Assembly: GCF_012927245.1 (NCBI RefSeq)
Contig: NZ_JABBGE010000002.1
Span: forward strand, 620,001-684,000
DNA length: 64,000 nt
Source: Streptomyces sp. R302
GTDB taxonomy: Bacteria > Actinomycetota > Actinomycetes > Streptomycetales > Streptomycetaceae
Direction: 5' to 3'
Shown here: one piece after another, positions 47,730 through 56,494 of the stretch
Layout of the letters: each line of letters opens with the position of its first letter
Numbering within the stretch: the first letter of the stretch is position 1
Notes under the pieces: generated by a model
What the model was told of the DNA's origin: nothing
Databases searched by the model: none
What the model saw: the letters and a program-made list of their open reading frames with translations, nothing else
Program-made: the position numbers and the translations under genes

Positions 47730-48362
47730 CTAGGGTGCGGCGGACGGCGGAACCGTGCGCGGGAAGGAGACTTCGACGCGGCGGTTCTTCTTCCGGCCCT
47801 CCTCGGTGCGGTTGTCGGCGATCGGGTAGTCCTCGCTGTAGCCGCGGATCTCGTACGAGGTCCCCGGGTCCAGCTCGCGCGCCAGCACCCGCTGCACGGC
47901 GACGGCCCGCTCCTTGGAGAGCTTCAGCCCGTGCTCGTACGTCCCCAGGTTGTCGGTGAACCCGAACACCCGCACCTTCCCCGACCCCTGCGTCCGCACC
48001 TCCCCCGCGATCGCCCGGATCCGCGCGGCGGCGGCCGGGCTGAGCTTGGCACTGTCCTTCGCGAACAGCACCTCCGCCTGCAGCGCGAACGTCACGTCCA
48101 CGTTCGTGTCCTCACGCCGCTGCTCGCCGCCCTCCTCCTCGACGATCTGCTTGATGTCGAGCACCTTGGCGGGCGCGAGCGTGGCACCGTCGGGAAGCAT
48201 GAGATTCGGGGAGTTGGAATCGATCGCGGGCGGCGGAGAGGTGGACGTACTCCCCGGCGGATCATCGGCATGAGCCACGGTACCGACCGCCCCCGACCAC
48301 CCCACCATCACCACGACCACCAGCGCGGCCACCCTGCGTCGTCGTCCTGTCGTCGTCATCAT
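47730..48362 (-). CDS. OmpA-family protein, end of the Tad locus
   Basis: 210 aa. Signal peptide ending near AHA, a linker, and an OmpA C-terminal peptidoglycan-binding domain (VLFAKDSAKLSPAAAARIRAIAGEV, VFGFTDNLGTYEHGLKLSKERAVAVQRVL, EEGRKKNRRVEVSF). OmpA/TadG-like partners often close tad operons. It begins 9 bp after the lipoprotein stop and shares its operon. Start codon 48362 or 48359. Confidence 0.85.
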   Translation of the reverse strand: MMTTTGRRRRVAALVVVVMVGWSGAVGTVAHADDPPGSTSTSPPPAIDSNSPNLMLPDGATLAPAKVLDIKQIVEEEGGEQRREDTNVDVTFALQAEVLFAKDSAKLSPAAAARIRAIAGEVRTQGSGKVRVFGFTDNLGTYEHGLKLSKERAVAVQRVLARELDPGTSYEIRGYSEDYPIADNRTEEGRKKNRRVEVSFPRTVPPSAAP

Positions 48363-48371
48363 GGCGTCGCC

Positions 48372-48947
48372 TCAGGAAAGCTTGAGCGTGGCAGGTTCGA
48401 ACGTGGGCAGCTGGAACGAGACCTCGGTGGTGGATGCGGGGGGCGCGGGGAATTGCATGAAGACGGCGGTGGACTTACCGGGGCCGAGGCTGTCGAGGTT
48501 GGTGGTGGTGAGCGGCCGGCCGTCGGTGTCCCTGAGGACGTAGTACCGCTTCTTGCCGAATCCGTCCACGAGCGTCGCGCCGCCCAACGAGTTGCCGTGC
48601 TTGACGACCTCGGTCTCATCGCCACTCAACTGGGCCGGAACGATGGTCGCCTTGTCGGATGCGTTGCTGAGCCGACCCTTCACCGTCAGGAACCCGCCGG
48701 CATCCCGCTCGGCAGAGCCGATCTCCAGTTGCAGCCCCTTCGGACCCTTGAGGACCACCAAGGGTTCAGCGTCCTCCTTCGTAGGCTGCGACTCCGTCGC
48801 AGCCTTCTCGCCCTGCTGCGGTGAGGGGGCCGAAGCGGTCGGCTTGTCGCCCGCCTTGGGCTCGGCGTCGGCGCCACAGCCTGCAACGCTCAATGAGGCT
48901 GCCACCGCGAGGGCGATGAACCCCCCTCTCACGTACGAGACATTCAT
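48372..48947 (-). CDS. Lipoprotein of the Tad locus
   Basis: 191 aa. Lipobox LSVAGC (Cys24), a charged/Pro-rich linker, then a beta-rich domain (LQLEIGSAERDAGGFLTVKGRLSN, GPGKSTAVFMQFPAPPASTTEVSFQLP). It lies between the TadG-like and OmpA genes. No specific function recognised. Confidence 0.75.
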   Translation of the reverse strand: MNVSYVRGGFIALAVAASLSVAGCGADAEPKAGDKPTASAPSPQQGEKAATESQPTKEDAEPLVVLKGPKGLQLEIGSAERDAGGFLTVKGRLSNASDKATIVPAQLSGDETEVVKHGNSLGGATLVDGFGKKRYYVLRDTDGRPLTTTNLDSLGPGKSTAVFMQFPAPPASTTEVSFQLPTFEPATLKLS

Positions 48948-48961
48948 GAAGAGCTCTTCCT

Positions 48962-49591
48962 TTACTCGTCGTCGCCGGTCAGTCGGACACGGAAGAGGTC
49001 GCCCGCATCGGGAAGCTCGGGATTCTCCGGGTCGATGACCTGGGGCGATCCGTCACACTCAAGGCCCACGATGGGTCCGGGATCCTCCTCCTCGGGCTCA
49101 GCAGGCGGTGTCGGAGGTGGCTCTGGTTCCTCGGTGGGGTCTGGCTCCTCGAACGAGCAGCGCGGCTCGATCACGGCCGCCGCCGAGGCCACGGCCTGCT
49201 GATTCGCCGCGTCCGGAACGATGGAATCGCCCACCGTGCCCGTGCTGTGCACAGTCACCTTGAAGCCAAGCGTCGTGGGCGAGCAGCCCTCGACCTCGGC
49301 ACCATTGCGCGCGGCGAAGGCATTCGCCGCCTGGCACGCCAACTCCGGGTCGTACACGTCACCTAGGACGAACTGTTGCCACTGCGCCGGGTCGTCGATC
49401 ACTCCGAGCCAGCCCTCGCGTAGCTGCTGCCGTGCGTCCTGGGCGGCGGCGAGGGCGGCCGCGTCAGCAGCGGTCTGCGCACCGTTCCGCACCACGGCGG
49501 CTCGCCCCACGACGAAGTAGACGAAGCCCAGCAGGAGAAGTCCCGCGATGACCGCGACGTAGGCCGGGAACGCCTGCCCGGAGTCGGCTAC
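48962..49591 (-). CDS. TadE/TadG-like pilus protein with no canonical start codon
   Basis: About 209 aa. ADSGQAFPAYVAVIAGLLLLGFVYFVVGRAAVVRNGAQTAADAAALAAAQ is the Tad pseudopilin N-terminal helix, and the C-terminus is an acidic Pro/Glu-rich tail. No ATG, GTG or TTG occurs in frame between the middle of flp and the inside of this helix. The frame opens as GTA-GCC exactly where flp ends GAG-TAG, so the usual GTGA-type coupling is replaced by GTAG. The start given (GTA 49591) is a placeholder. It may use a non-standard start, frameshift from flp or be damaged. Confidence 0.6.
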   Translation of the reverse strand, partial: VADSGQAFPAYVAVIAGLLLLGFVYFVVGRAAVVRNGAQTAADAAALAAAQDARQQLREGWLGVIDDPAQWQQFVLGDVYDPELACQAANAFAARNGAEVEGCSPTTLGFKVTVHSTGTVGDSIVPDAANQQAVASAAAVIEPRCSFEEPDPTEEPEPPPTPPAEPEEEDPGPIVGLECDGSPQVIDPENPELPDAGDLFRVRLTGDDE

Positions 49592-49797
49592 TCGCCTCCT
49601 CCACCGGTGATCGCCGTGATCCGCTCGACAATGGCGTTCTTGATCGACTGCCCGATGTCCGTCCCGGTGATCGCGATGATGATCGCCACCACCACCACGA
49701 TGATCCCCAGGTACTCCACCGCCGTCTGCCCCCGGTCGCCCCGGGACGCCCAGTGGAGTCGCGCCTTCGTCAGAGCCTTCAGCATCGCGTCGTTCAT
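49588..49797 (-). CDS. flp: Flp-type pilin
   Basis: 69 aa from ATG 49797, preceded by GGAGGGG; GTG 49836 would add 13 residues. The class III leader ends at GDRG and the mature N-terminus QTAVEYLGIIVVVVAIIIAI has the conserved Glu5 and hydrophobic pilin helix. It is the likely major subunit of the Tad pilus, processed by the A24 peptidase at 41967-42713. Confidence 0.85.
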   Translation of the reverse strand: MNDAMLKALTKARLHWASRGDRGQTAVEYLGIIVVVVAIIIAITGTDIGQSIKNAIVERITAITGGGGE

Positions 49798-49893
49798 CGT
49801 GGTCCCCTCCGCGTTCGGACGCCTGCGCTTGGGCACGGTCCGCCGACCGGCGGGACGGCGGGCCGTACCCGTGGGCCCTGGTGCGGGCCCGGG

Positions 49894-50058
49894 TCATCGG
49901 GTGGGCCTGGGGCCCAGCCAGGAGGCTATGGCCTCGACGGGTGTGCGGGTGGGGAGTTCGGCGAAGACGCGGTTCGCGCGGCGCTCGGCCGAGCCGTCGG
50001 CGAGGGCGCAAGTCGTGTCGCCGCGCAGGCTGTTCAGGCCCTCGGCATTCGCATCCAT
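49894..50058 (-). CDS. Small ORF between tadC and flp
   Basis: 54 aa from ATG 50058, with GGAGGGG 8-9 nt upstream and codon third positions almost all G/C. The peptide (DANAEGLNSLRGDTTCALADG, VEAIASWLGPRP) has no known domain. It lies in the tad operon direction. Probably translated, unproven. Confidence 0.45.
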   Translation of the reverse strand: MDANAEGLNSLRGDTTCALADGSAERRANRVFAELPTRTPVEAIASWLGPRPTR

Positions 50059-50207
50059 CACGCCCACCCCTCCCACACTCGGTCAGCACTCTGTCACATG
50101 CGGTTGTCTGCGCGAAGCAGGATCGTCAACCTGAGGTGAGATTGAGACAGTTGCCCGTCAGGCGTCGGCCCCGTCAGTCGTCGGTCCCGTCGGCCGGCGG
50201 CCGAGGG

Positions 50208-51101
50208 TCACTCCCCCGCGATCGAGCCCAGGTCGGTCCCCGTGCCCAGGAACAGGCCCGCGCCCAGCAGGATCATCGTGGCGGGGACCATCAGGGTGGT
50301 GATGACCATGGTTGCCTTGGGGACCGCCTTCGCGGCCTTGCGGCGGGCGTTCTGGGCGTCCGTGCGGCGCATGTCCTCCGCGATCTGGATCAGCGTGTCG
50401 ACGATGGGGGCGCCCAGCTCCTCGCCCTGCTGCAGGGCGGTGACGAACTGGGCGACCTGCTCGGAGTCGTTGCGGCGGCGGAGTTCGTCGAAGGCCTGGC
50501 GGCGGGGGACGCCCATGTCCATCTGGCGGAGGGTGATGCGGAGCTCGTCGGACCAGGGGCCTTCGTACTTCTCCGCGACCCGTTCCAGGGCTTGGCGGAA
50601 GCCGAGGCCGGCCGAGACCACGACCGCGAGGACGTCGAGGAAGTCCGGGAGGGTGCGTTCGATCTGGTCCTTGCGGATGCGGACGGCCGACCAGATGCCG
50701 ACCTCCGTCCAGAACGCGCCGAAGGCGAAGAGGAGGGCCGCCGTCACGTACGAGTCCCTCGCCAGCATCAGCAGGCCGCCGAGGACGCCCAGGAAGCCGT
50801 AGACCGCGCGCCGCGCGCCGTAGCGGTCGATGGTCAGGCCGCCGGGGTTGCCCGCCAGGTCGATGCGGCGGCGGACCGCGCCGACCCGCTTCGGGCCCAT
50901 CCAGCGCAGGACGGTCGGGGACCAGCGCATGCCGAGGCGGTCCACGGCGGAGTCGACCGCGCCGGTGCGGGTCGCGCCGACCTCCAGGGCGAGGCGGAGG
51001 TCGTCGGGGAGGCGGGCGTCGGCGCGGTAGAGGCGGAGCCCGTACGCGAAGCCGGCGACGGAGAGGGCGGCCAGGAGGGCCAGGGCCAGTTCCAGCATCA
51101 T
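50208..51101 (-). CDS. tadC: Type II secretion F-domain protein TadC
   Basis: 297 aa. N-terminal membrane segment plus linker (DUF5936-like), then the T2SSF domain (RTLPDFLDVLAVVVSAGLGFRQALERVAEKYEGPW, LQQGEELGAPIVDTLIQIAEDMR) and C-terminal helices. Inner-membrane platform of the Tad pilus machine with TadB. Confidence 0.93.
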   Translation of the reverse strand: MMLELALALLAALSVAGFAYGLRLYRADARLPDDLRLALEVGATRTGAVDSAVDRLGMRWSPTVLRWMGPKRVGAVRRRIDLAGNPGGLTIDRYGARRAVYGFLGVLGGLLMLARDSYVTAALLFAFGAFWTEVGIWSAVRIRKDQIERTLPDFLDVLAVVVSAGLGFRQALERVAEKYEGPWSDELRITLRQMDMGVPRRQAFDELRRRNDSEQVAQFVTALQQGEELGAPIVDTLIQIAEDMRRTDAQNARRKAAKAVPKATMVITTLMVPATMILLGAGLFLGTGTDLGSIAGE

Positions 51102-51116
51102 CGGTCGCGACCGTCC

Positions 51117-52058
51117 CTACACGTCGATCTTCGAGAAGCGGCGGATGACGGCGAAGCCCAGGACGTACAGCGCGCACGCCACGACCACCGCGCCCTGCCC
51201 CAGCGGCGAGCCGGTCATGCGGTCCAGCGCGCCCGGCTGCATGTTGTCGATGAGGAGCAGCGAGCCGAAGCCGATGACCGGGACCGCGTACGCCGTCATG
51301 CTCACCTGGGAGAGCTGGGTGCGGACCTCGCGCCGCGTCTCCTTGCGCTGTTCCAGCGTCTCGGTGAGGTTGCGGAGGGAGGAGACGACGGTGCCGCCGG
51401 CGCGGTTGGCCAGGACCAGGGTCGTCACCAGGACCACCAGCTCCCTCGACGGGAGGCGTTCCGCGAGCTCCGCCAGGGCGTCGTCGAGCGGCGTGCCCAC
51501 CGCCAACTGCTGCGACACCTTCTCCAGTTCGTCGCCCGCCGGCGCCTCCATCTCGTCCGCCGCCAGGCTTATCGCCATGCGCAGCGCGAGACCCGCCTGG
51601 GTGGCGTTGGCCAGGATCCGGGAGAGTTCGGGGAGTTGGTTGATGAACTTCTCGATGCGCTTCTGCCGCTGCCAGTTGAGGTAGCCGAGGGCCACCCACA
51701 CCCCCAGCAGGCCGCAGATCGGACCGAAGAAGGGGGACAGGGCCGCCTGGCCGACCGTCCAGAGGACGGCGACCGTGACCGCAAGCCCGAGCGTGAACTC
51801 GCCCGGTGTCACGTCGAGTCCGGTCGCCGCGATCCGCCGTTCCAGGTTGCGGCCGAGGGCGGTGGCCCTGACGCGCCGGTCCAGGGACGGGAAGCGGCGC
51901 CTGCGGCGGCCGGTCTCCTCGGGCGCGGCGGTGTCGTCGAGGCGGGCGACGAGCGCGGCATGGCGGCGGGCGGCGTTGGCGTACGTCTGGACTCCGGCGA
52001 CGCCGAGGACGCAGGCGAGCAGCGCGACGGCGGTCGTCAGCCAGAAGGGGTCGGTCAT
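51117..52058 (-). CDS. tadB: Type II secretion F-domain protein TadB
   Basis: 313 aa. Membrane segments at 5-25, about 85-130 and the C-terminus surround the T2SSF domain (FINQLPELSRILANATQAGLALRMAISLAADEM, LANRAGGTVVSSLRNLTETLEQR). It starts 8 bp after the cpaF stop; operon with tadC. Confidence 0.93.
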   Translation of the reverse strand: MTDPFWLTTAVALLACVLGVAGVQTYANAARRHAALVARLDDTAAPEETGRRRRRFPSLDRRVRATALGRNLERRIAATGLDVTPGEFTLGLAVTVAVLWTVGQAALSPFFGPICGLLGVWVALGYLNWQRQKRIEKFINQLPELSRILANATQAGLALRMAISLAADEMEAPAGDELEKVSQQLAVGTPLDDALAELAERLPSRELVVLVTTLVLANRAGGTVVSSLRNLTETLEQRKETRREVRTQLSQVSMTAYAVPVIGFGSLLLIDNMQPGALDRMTGSPLGQGAVVVACALYVLGFAVIRRFSKIDV

Positions 52059-52066
52059 CGGCGCTC

Positions 52067-53425
52067 CTAGGTCGCTTCCCGGATGGCGAGGGCGGTGTCG
52101 TCGGCGGCGACGCCGAAGGCCGGCGGGACGGGCTGGCCGGCCATGTAGAGGCGTTCGGCGACGCGCCTCGGGAGCGGCTGGTGGACGTAACGGCCGTGGA
52201 CGCGGCCGTCGGCGGAGAGCGGCTCGGCCCGGAAGTGGCAGATCGTGGCGAGGAGGAAGCGTTCGCGGCCGTGGGAGGCGAGGATCGCGATCTCGGTGAC
52301 GCGGCGGGTGCCGTCGGGATGGCGGGTGAGCTGGACGAGGACGTCGACGGCGCTGTTGATCTGGTCGCGCAGCGCCTCGAAGGGGACCTTGACCTCGGAC
52401 ATGGAGGCGAGGGTCTGGAGGCGCATCAGGGCGTCCTCGGCGGAGTTCGCGTGGACGGTGGCGAGGGAGCCGTCGTGGCCGGTGGACATGGCCTGGAGCA
52501 TGTCGAGGGTCTCGCCGCCGCGGACCTCGCCGACGATGATCCGGTCGGGGCGCATGCGGAGCGAGTTGCGGACGAGGTCGCGGATGGTGACCTGGCCGCG
52601 GCCCTCGATGTTCGGGGGGCGGGCTTCGAGGCGGATGACGTGGGACTGCTGGAGCTGGAGTTCGGCCGAGTCCTCGATGGTGATGATGCGTTCGCCCTCC
52701 GGGACGAGGCCGGAGAGGGCGTTGAGGAGGGTGGTCTTCCCGGTGCCGGTGGCGCCGGAGACGATGATGTTGAACTTCGCCTGGACCAGGCCGGACAGCA
52801 GCATCAGCATCTGCTCGTCGAGCGAGCCGAGGCCGATCATCTCGTGGAGGGTGTAGGCGCGGGGGAAGCGGCGGATGGTGAGGGTCGCGCCGGTGAGGGA
52901 GAGCGGCGGGATGACGACGTTGACGCGCTCGCCGGAGGGGAGGCGGGCGTCGACCATCGGATTCGACTCGTCGACGCGGCGGTTGACGGTGGAGACGATC
53001 CGCTCGATGGTCTGCATCAGCTGGTCGTGGGAGGCGAAGCGGAGCGGGAGCAGCTCCACGCGGCCGGCGCGCTCGATGTAGATCTGGTCGGGGCCGTTGA
53101 CCATGATCTCGGTGATGGAGGCGTCTTCGAGGAGCGGTTCGAGGACGCCGAGGCCGAGGGCCTCGTCGACGACGCGGCGGATCAGCCGGCCGCGTTCGGC
53201 CGTGGAGAGGACCGGGCCCTCGCGGCTGATGATGTGGCCGAGGACGCGTTCGAGGCGGGCCCGGCGCTCCGCCGCCGCGAGCGCGGACATCTCGGTGAGG
53301 TCGATCTCCTCCAGGAGCTTCGCCCGGAAGGACGCCACCAGGTGGCCGTCCTCCCGACCGCCGCCGCCGGGTCCGAGGGCGCGCGGGTCGTCGCCGGTGT
53401 GGTGGATGCGGGCACGCAGGCTCAC
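52067..53425 (-). CDS. cpaF: Tad pilus assembly ATPase CpaF/TadA
   Basis: 452 aa from GTG 53425 (GGAGAGAAA 6 nt upstream). Walker A GATGTGKTTLLNAL, Walker B ITIEDSAEL, RPDRIIVGEVRGGE (Asp and Glu boxes) and STGHDGSLATVHANS (His box) are intact. It powers pilus assembly. The gene upstream on the same strand should be tadE but a reversed TnpB-like gene now intervenes. Confidence 0.96.
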   Translation of the reverse strand: MSLRARIHHTGDDPRALGPGGGGREDGHLVASFRAKLLEEIDLTEMSALAAAERRARLERVLGHIISREGPVLSTAERGRLIRRVVDEALGLGVLEPLLEDASITEIMVNGPDQIYIERAGRVELLPLRFASHDQLMQTIERIVSTVNRRVDESNPMVDARLPSGERVNVVIPPLSLTGATLTIRRFPRAYTLHEMIGLGSLDEQMLMLLSGLVQAKFNIIVSGATGTGKTTLLNALSGLVPEGERIITIEDSAELQLQQSHVIRLEARPPNIEGRGQVTIRDLVRNSLRMRPDRIIVGEVRGGETLDMLQAMSTGHDGSLATVHANSAEDALMRLQTLASMSEVKVPFEALRDQINSAVDVLVQLTRHPDGTRRVTEIAILASHGRERFLLATICHFRAEPLSADGRVHGRYVHQPLPRRVAERLYMAGQPVPPAFGVAADDTALAIREAT

Positions 53426-53545
53426 GTCTTTCTCTCCGGATCCCTAGTGCTCATGAGGCGAGTAGTGCTCGGGAGTACGTGGGTTCGTGGGTCGAATGGG
53501 TGACCTTTCCGTGGCCGTGTCGTTGGTCGGATGACAGCACCGTAG

Positions 53546-55525
53546 GTGAGGGGAGGGGCCTTGCGCCGGAAATTGCCGCTGGGCGAGGGCGAGACGGCCC
53601 GTACCGCGTGCGCCCCCGCCCTGATCCGAACGGGTGTTGACGAGAAGTCCGGCGAACTCCTCGGCCATACCGCTCTGGCGGCGCGCTTCGGCTGGTGTGC
53701 CGACCTTGTCGCCGGTATGGCTGGGACGCTGCTGGCCGAGCACTGGAACAGCACGGATGTGGACGCGTTGGCCTCTGGTGTGGACGCGGGCGGCAGGAGG
53801 CTGCCGTCGAACGCGTGGATGGCGCTGCGCCGCCTGGGCTGGACGACCGCCCCGGCCGAGGGAGTGAAGGTCAACGACCGGATCGTGCGCATGGCCCAGG
53901 AGCAGGCCGGGCGTGTGCTGCGGTCGGTCAAGTGGCGTGCCGACCTGACGGCCGGCGTGCTGTCGGCGTGGCCCGTCGATCCGGCCAAGCGCACCGCCGA
54001 AGAGTGGGGTCGGGTGCGGGCCGCAATATCGGACGGCGCGTACCTGCCGTCCAGCGTCATCCGCTCCCGGACCCGCCAGGTCGTCTCCTTCGAGCGGAAG
54101 AACGGCCGTCTCCCTGCCGACGTGTTCGAATCGGAGCCCGCGCCCCGTGTCGCCAGGATGCTGCTGCTGGCCGCGTGTGACGGGCAGCAGGCCACGATCG
54201 AACGGTCCGACGACGGGCGGCGGGCACTGCTGCGGCTCCAGCTCCCCACTCGACCCGACCCTCAGCGGTACGCAGACTGGTCCTGGGTCGCCTGCCCCGT
54301 CACACTGCCGCCCACCATTCCGGCGAACGCAGTGATCCACCTGCCCACCCTGCGCCTCGCCGGCGGCAAGGTTCGGGCAGGCCTCGCCTACACCCACCCC
54401 GTCCCCAGAACCCGGCGCACCGGCCACACGGTCGCGCTCGGTGTGGACTGGGGCCTGAACACTCTCCTGTCCGCCGGAGCTGTCCGCCTGCACGACGACG
54501 GGCGTATCACCACGCTCGGCTCCGGTGCCCGGTTGCGGGCCGCCGGAGTGCTCGCCAAGCAGAACCGGCTTCGCCGCAACTCGGAACGCCTGCATGCCAA
54601 GACCGACCAGTACACCCGGCTCGCCGACCCCGATCCGGACGGCCGACACGCGGTGCTGTCCGAGGAGATGCGGCGCGTCTCCGAGCGCCGCTCGAACCTC
54701 AACGGCGCCCTGGCGTGGAGCGCGGCCCGCTGGGCCGTGGACCAGGCCACCGCCGCAGGTGCAACCGTCATCTACCTGGAAGACCTCCGGTCGATGGAAG
54801 CCGGGGGCATGGGCCGCACCCACAACACGCGACTGTCGCAGACCGTGCGCGGGAAGATCACCGACCGTATGCGTCACCTCGCCGCCGAGGCGGGCATCGC
54901 CGTGGTCGTGGTGCCTCCGCGCAACACCTCGAAGCATTGCCCGAACTGCCTCACACCGCTGCGGCATCGCAAAGCCCCTGACCGACCCACCGTCGCGGGG
55001 TGGAAATGGGCGTTCTGCCCGAACCCCGAATGCCGATGGCAAGGCGACCGCGACCAGGGGGCCTGGCGCCGTATCGCCGCACGCGGGCTGACCCACCAGA
55101 CCAAGACCGTCACCGAACGCACCAACGGTGCGATGGTGATCCGCACGGTGGTCGACACGATGGAGGCCAAGGCCGTCATCACCGCCGTCCCGAAGACCAG
55201 CCGGTGGGACCGGTCGAAGACCGGCCCCACCCGGCCCGGAACCAACCGCCTCGCGCCCAGGCGACGTGAGGTTCCCTCCCCAGCCCGGCCCACGGGTCGC
55301 ACTGGCCAGCGTCCGGAGGGACACGCGCCAACGGACCGGAGAAGGCTGCCCCACGCAGCCCACCGGCACCAGAGCGTGATCACGATCAGCACACCCACCA
55401 CCAGCCGACACCGGCCACGAGGGGCAGCGCTGGGCGCGGGATTCCACCTCCACGCTCACGCCTCCCCACCCAGGTGGGCAGAACCCATGCCCGACCTCAC
55501 AGCTCGCACGGGATCGCTCAGCTGA
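53546..55525 (+). mobile_element. Orphan TnpB-like RuvC nuclease gene inserted in the Tad locus
   Basis: 659 aa from GTG 53546, or 654 from TTG 53561. RuvC-I is GVDWGLNTL (Asp301), RuvC-II is IYLEDLRSM (Glu412), the zinc ribbon has C465/C468 and C491/C496, and RuvC-III is GDRDQGAWRRIA (Asp501/503). All catalytic acids are therefore present. The N-terminal 290 residues would hold the guide-binding lobe. It is longer than common TnpB (about 400 aa), with a basic low-complexity tail (540-659). No TnpA gene is adjacent. It is antisense to the tad genes, ending 10 bp from the TadE stop. Element ends are not resolved. Confidence 0.82.
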
Positions 55526-55535
55526 TCAGAGACGC

Positions 55536-56129
55536 TCACGGTCGCTCGTCCTCCTGCGGGGTGTAGGGCATGGTGGCGGACCTCTCGACCGGGTCGAAGG
55601 ACCAGAAGGGGACGACCTGGGGGACCTCGATCCGGACGGTGACGGTCACTTCCCCGTCGCCCGGTGTCGGGTCGCCTCCGCTCACGTCGAGCCAGCCGCT
55701 GACGGCGGCCCGCGCGGCGGCGGAGGCGTCCGGGGCGTCCTCCTCGTCGCTGGTCGCGGCCCGCGCCGCCGCCCGCGCCGCCGTCCCCGCCTGCTGCGCG
55801 GCGTACGCGGCGAGCCCGAGCTGGAGCCCCGCGAGCCCGACGAGGAGCAGGATGGGGAGGAAGCCGAGGTATTCGATCGCCGCCTGACCGCGGTCGCGGA
55901 CCCGGGAGGAAGATCTCGTACGACTCCGAAGGTCGTCGCCCCGCCCGTGGCCGCCGCCCCGTGGCGGACCGCCCCGGGCCCCGCCGAAGCCCCGCCGGAA
56001 AGCGCCCCCGCACCTCTCCGCACGTCCTCCCAGGACCCGCGCACCGCCCGGCCGGGCGAGGCCTGCACCCGTACCCGTGCCCGTACCGTCGGCGCCGTCC
56101 CGCGCCCGAAGTCGCCCCGTACGCCTCAT
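55536..56129 (-). CDS. TadE-like pseudopilin with long N-terminal extension
   Basis: 197 aa. ATG 56129 overlaps the stop of the upstream tadE (ATGA). About 78 Arg/Gly-rich residues precede VRDRGQAAIEYLGFLPILLLVGLAGLQLGLAAY, the pseudopilin leader and helix, then a beta-rich tail (VTVTVRIEVPQVVPFWSFDP). The true start may lie further in, but the exact overlap favours this one. Confidence 0.75.
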   Translation of the reverse strand: MRRTGRLRARDGADGTGTGTGAGLARPGGARVLGGRAERCGGAFRRGFGGARGGPPRGGGHGRGDDLRSRTRSSSRVRDRGQAAIEYLGFLPILLLVGLAGLQLGLAAYAAQQAGTAARAAARAATSDEEDAPDASAAARAAVSGWLDVSGGDPTPGDGEVTVTVRIEVPQVVPFWSFDPVERSATMPYTPQEDERP

Positions 56130-56491
56130 CGGTCCTCCCCCTCGTACACCGCGCCGGCCTTCGCCTGCACGCCCGGGAAGCCGCCGAGTCCCGGGAAGAG
56201 GATCGGGGTCTCGATGGAGACCGTCACGGTGACCATGCCGTCCGCCGGGGGCGGGCAGTCCACGCTCCCGGACCAGGCGCCGTCCAGGTGCCGGGTGCCG
56301 GCCGCCCGGTAGTCGCCGTCGACCGCGCACACGCGGGCCGCCTCGTCCGCCGCGTTGCCGGCCAGGGTGTACGCGTACCCCACGAGGACGACCTGCCACA
56401 GCAGCGCGAGGGTCAGCAGGATGAGCGGGATCATGCCGGCGAACTCCACCGCCACCTGGCCCTCGTCTCCCCTCCCCCGCAGCCGGCGCAT
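56126..56491 (-). CDS. TadE-like pseudopilin
   Basis: 121 aa. RGRGDEGQVAVEFAGMIPLILLTLALLWQVVLVGY has the G|QVAVEF processing site with Glu5 and the pilin helix; two Cys (ARVCAVDGD, SVDCPPPADG) may pair. Minor pilin of the Tad system. It starts 3 bp after the cpaE stop. Confidence 0.85.
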   Translation of the reverse strand: MRRLRGRGDEGQVAVEFAGMIPLILLTLALLWQVVLVGYAYTLAGNAADEAARVCAVDGDYRAAGTRHLDGAWSGSVDCPPPADGMVTVTVSIETPILFPGLGGFPGVQAKAGAVYEGEDR

Positions 56492-56494
56492 GGT

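Noticed and set aside
53546..55525. Cas12-type CRISPR effector
   Set aside because: RuvC and zinc-ribbon motifs fit TnpB as well or better, and there is no array or cas1/cas2 nearby; I keep the call as TnpB-like.
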